Shown: positions 61,595 through 64,000 of the stretch, piece by piece
Layout: every line of letters begins with the position of its first letter
How positions within the stretch are numbered: the first letter of the stretch is position 1
NCBI GenBank assembly: GCA_009667805.1
Contig: CM019063.1
Span: 83,417,877 to 83,481,876 of the forward strand
DNA: 64,000 bases
From: Leptobrachium leishanense
Lineage: Eukaryota > Chordata > Amphibia > Anura > Megophryidae
Direction of reading: 5' to 3'
Notes under the pieces: generated by a model
The model's database searches: none
Told to the model about the DNA's origin: nothing
What the model saw: only the letters and a program-made list of their open reading frames with translations
Position numbers and translations under genes: made by a program

Positions 61595-64000
61595 GATACG
61601 GCAGACTCCTGGATCTGCGGTAGTGTCGACAAACTCTGAGTCGTTCGCCTATGTTTGGATCTGAATTCCGTCCACCAATACCATGTCCTAAAGTATGTGT
61701 CAAAGTCCTGTTCAAGAGTGTAATGCAGTTCTTCCAGTTCCCTGACATATTCTACTCTATCAATCCAGTCAAAGATCGTAGGTGGCGACCTCTGTTTCCA
61801 ATATCTTGGGATTAATGCTCGCGCTGCGTTAAGGAGGTGCACCGTCACAGATTTCACATATTTATTTACGGACAAGGGGATGACATGTAGTAAGGCCACC
61901 TTAGGATGGAATGGCAAGTCTAAAGTCGTTACCTCAGTAATATATGTCCAAACCACCTCCCAAAACGATTGTATGTCAGGACAATCCCACCAAATGTGTA
62001 GAAACGTACCCCTATGCCGTTGACATCTCCAGCAATCAGGAGAAGCCGTTGGGTAAATTGCATGCAGACGAGTTGGGGTCAAGTACCATCTAGAAATCAA
62101 CTTATAATTAGTTTCCTGTACTGCAAGGGCTCTAGAGGAGTGAAACGTCACTTGAAATGCCGTCGACCACTCCTCAGGAGTCAGCTGCTGAGGGAGCTCA
62201 GATGACCATTTTGTTGTATATGAGGGTAAGGTTTTATACCGAGCCGTCAAAATAAGAGAATACATGTATGAGAGTAAATGCGGAGGTGGCGGGTCTGATA
62301 TACATATTGTCTCAAAAGTAGTCAGAGCTGTAGGTGTAGTAACGTCAGTCTTAAGTATCTGTGTAGTGATAAAATGTTGCAACTGTAGATAGTTATATTT
62401 CCGTAATGGTGTGCTCAGACGATCTCCCAATAGATCATTGAGCGACATCAGACCTTCCGGTCCCACACAAGCCCTAAGAGGGACATACGGGCCGTCGTAA
62501 TCCAATCCCAGAAAGGACCTGTCTTTACCTGGGGGAAAGTCTGGATTATGGGTAATCGGAGTCAGCAAAGAAGGCAAGGGAGAGAAGCCCAGAAGCGTGC
62601 GCTGTTTACGCCATCTCTTTAACGTCGGGCTAATTGTTGGGTGTGGAATGGGGACTAATGTTTCTATGGTCACAGTCTGCCATGGGGCCGAGACTATAGG
62701 AACCGTGAGAAAAAGCTGTTCTAAATATACCCATAGTTTATGAGGGGGTGACATCGACCAGTCACTAAATCTCGTCAGTAATGCTGCGTCGTAATAGAAT
62801 TCTAGATGTGGTAGGCCCAGGCCCCCTCCCGATTTGGGGCGGACAAGGACATCATACGATATCCGCGGTTTGTGATCGCTCCATATAAATTTCAGAAAGA
62901 GGGTTTTCAGGGAGCTAAAGAAGGATATTGGTATGGCAATAGGTATTGTCTGAAAGAGATACAAAAATTTTGGCAGAACAGTCATTTTTAAAATATTAAT
63001 ACGTCCAAACCATGAGAACTGAGGTTTGTGCCAGTCTTTAAGGTCTCGAGTTACCCGGTTGATTAGAGGAACGTAGTTAAGGTCAAATAAGGACGTCAAA
63101 TCCGACGGAAGCTGTATGCCCAGGTATTGGATAGCTTTAGTGGGCCAAGAAAATGGGGCCAGGCGTTGTAGCGCCTCTTTAGTAAGTGATGGTATGCCCA
63201 CCCCCAACATTTCGCACTTATCAGTATTGATTTTGAAGTTCGACACTTCGGCATATTTCTCTACCTCTATTAAAAAGGCCTCAGTAGAACGAACCGGGTC
63301 TAATAAGGTAAGGAGAATGTCATCAGCAAATGCAGAAATTTTATAGTGGTGGAAAGGCAAAGTTACGCCCTGAATGTTATCGTTATCTCTAATCCGCTGT
63401 AAGAACAGTTCTAAGGTCATGATGAATAAGAGCGGGGATAGGGGACAACCCTGGCGCGTACCGTTGGAGATCTTTATCGGTGTAGAAAGCACCCCGTTAA
63501 TTCTGAGGACCGCTGTCGGGTTATTATATAATGCTGAAATCCAGGTCAGCCATCAAGAAGGTCCAATCTACTCTATCGAACGCCTTTTCAGCGTCGACAG
63601 AGAGAAGGACCATCGGCGTGCGCGCCGAATGCGCCCTATGAATCAAATTGATAGCCCGGTATGTATTATCTTGTGCTCCTCTCTGATGTATGAATCCTAC
63701 CTGATCAGGATGGATCAGGGAAGGTAAAAAGGGGCTTAAGCGCATAGCCATCATCTTTGCCATCAATTTAATATCATTGTTAATTAGCGAGATCGGGCGG
63801 TAGTTCTGACACTGCGTAGGATCCTTCCCTGGTTTCGGGATGAGGGCTATCGTTGCCTCCAATGCCGATTTAGGGAAGCCTTTGTCATCATCTAGGGCAT
63901 TTAGCGAGTGGAGTAAGGGAGGGCCTAAGAGGGGTAAAAAGGTTTTATAATAGGCTATAGAAAACCCGTCCGGGCCCGGACTCTTTCCAGTGGGGGTTGC
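61595..64000 (-). pseudogene. L1 ORF2 reverse-transcriptase and C-terminal part, with internal deletion
   Basis: Reading down from the edge: GKSPGPDGFSIAYYKTF-like sequence, then [52 protein letters not shown] and [17 protein letters not shown]. The frame breaks at about 63530, where some residues are missing. It resumes with [27 protein letters not shown], catalytic AFADDILLTLL (about 63320) and GLPHLEFYYDAALLTRFSD. It ends CWRCQRHRGTFLHIWWDCP and TYFRTWYWWTEFRSKHRRT. Apart from that break, about 640 residues are open, so decay is modest. The hAT element lies a few codons before the original stop. Confidence 0.85.

Larger units (their letters stand above)
59625..64000 (-). mobile_element. 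Tx1-type L1 LINE, 3' part, continues past the window
   Basis: On the - strand the element ends with an AATAAAAAAAC tail (about 59640) inside copy 3 of the palindromic family. Its 3' UTR spans 59650-60044, a hAT insertion occupies 60052-61586, and ORF2 runs from about 61595 up to the window edge. It is a different, more distant L1 copy than 6450-12445. Confidence 0.8.

Overview
The window looks like vertebrate nuclear DNA, most likely from an anuran amphibian. It has one gene split into short exons with GT/AG borders, very long introns, and a dense load of interspersed repeats of the kinds abundant in frogs: Tx1-type L1 LINEs, L2-clade LINEs with a (C/A)AGCGCTTTACAA-type 3' tail, T2/Kolobok- or piggyBac-type elements with TTAA ends, many hAT elements with perfect 8-bp target duplications, and Tc1 relics. 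I see no bacterial-type operons, rRNA, CRISPR array or confident tRNA gene.

The only gene read with confidence is on the + strand from 2220 to 37433. Fourteen exons join in phase into 697 residues and a stop, forming the C-terminal part of a SARA/endofin-family protein, best matched to ZFYVE16 (endofin). The FYVE zinc finger lies upstream of the window. The first exon here encodes the Smad-binding-domain-like segment and the remaining exons the long conserved SARA C-terminal domain. The 3' UTR probably ends near 38360. A candidate promoter and short start exon of a second + strand gene lie at about 50.7-51.7 kb. In mammals, as I recall, FAM151B follows ZFYVE16 on the same strand, but I could not recognise its coding sequence here.

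Layout: 0.9-6.4 kb, short repeats and an L2 copy (- strand) split by a Penelope-like insertion with a 16-bp target duplication; 6.45-12.45 kb, a near full-length Tx1-type L1 with intact ORF1 and frameshifted ORF2, inside the 14-kb first visible intron; 12.66-13.81 kb, a TTAA-ended element; 14.2-15.6 kb, a Tc1 relic; 15.6-16.2 kb, a palindromic MITE and a SINE-like unit; 17.6-18.8 kb, a hAT element with internal fold-backs; 19.7-36.2 kb, the main exon cluster mixed with TTAA elements, hAT elements and LINE tails; 38-46.7 kb, intergenic DNA with MITEs; 46.7-50.6 kb, an L2 copy interrupted twice by the same palindromic element family in opposite orientations; 51.1-51.5 kb, a 36-bp minisatellite; 51.87-52.67 kb, a hAT element inside an L2 tail; 54.2-56.8 kb, long inverted arms each carrying a hammerhead-ribozyme-like motif, with a solo LTR between them; 58-59 kb, a cluster of one TIR family; 59.0-64.0 kb, a palindromic element cut by a - strand L1, itself cut by a hAT element that carries a large minisatellite.

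The most interesting signals are the hammerhead-like motifs in Penelope-type repeats and the palindromic CAGGGTTATTC family, whose 3-bp target duplication is supported by an interrupted LINE reading frame.
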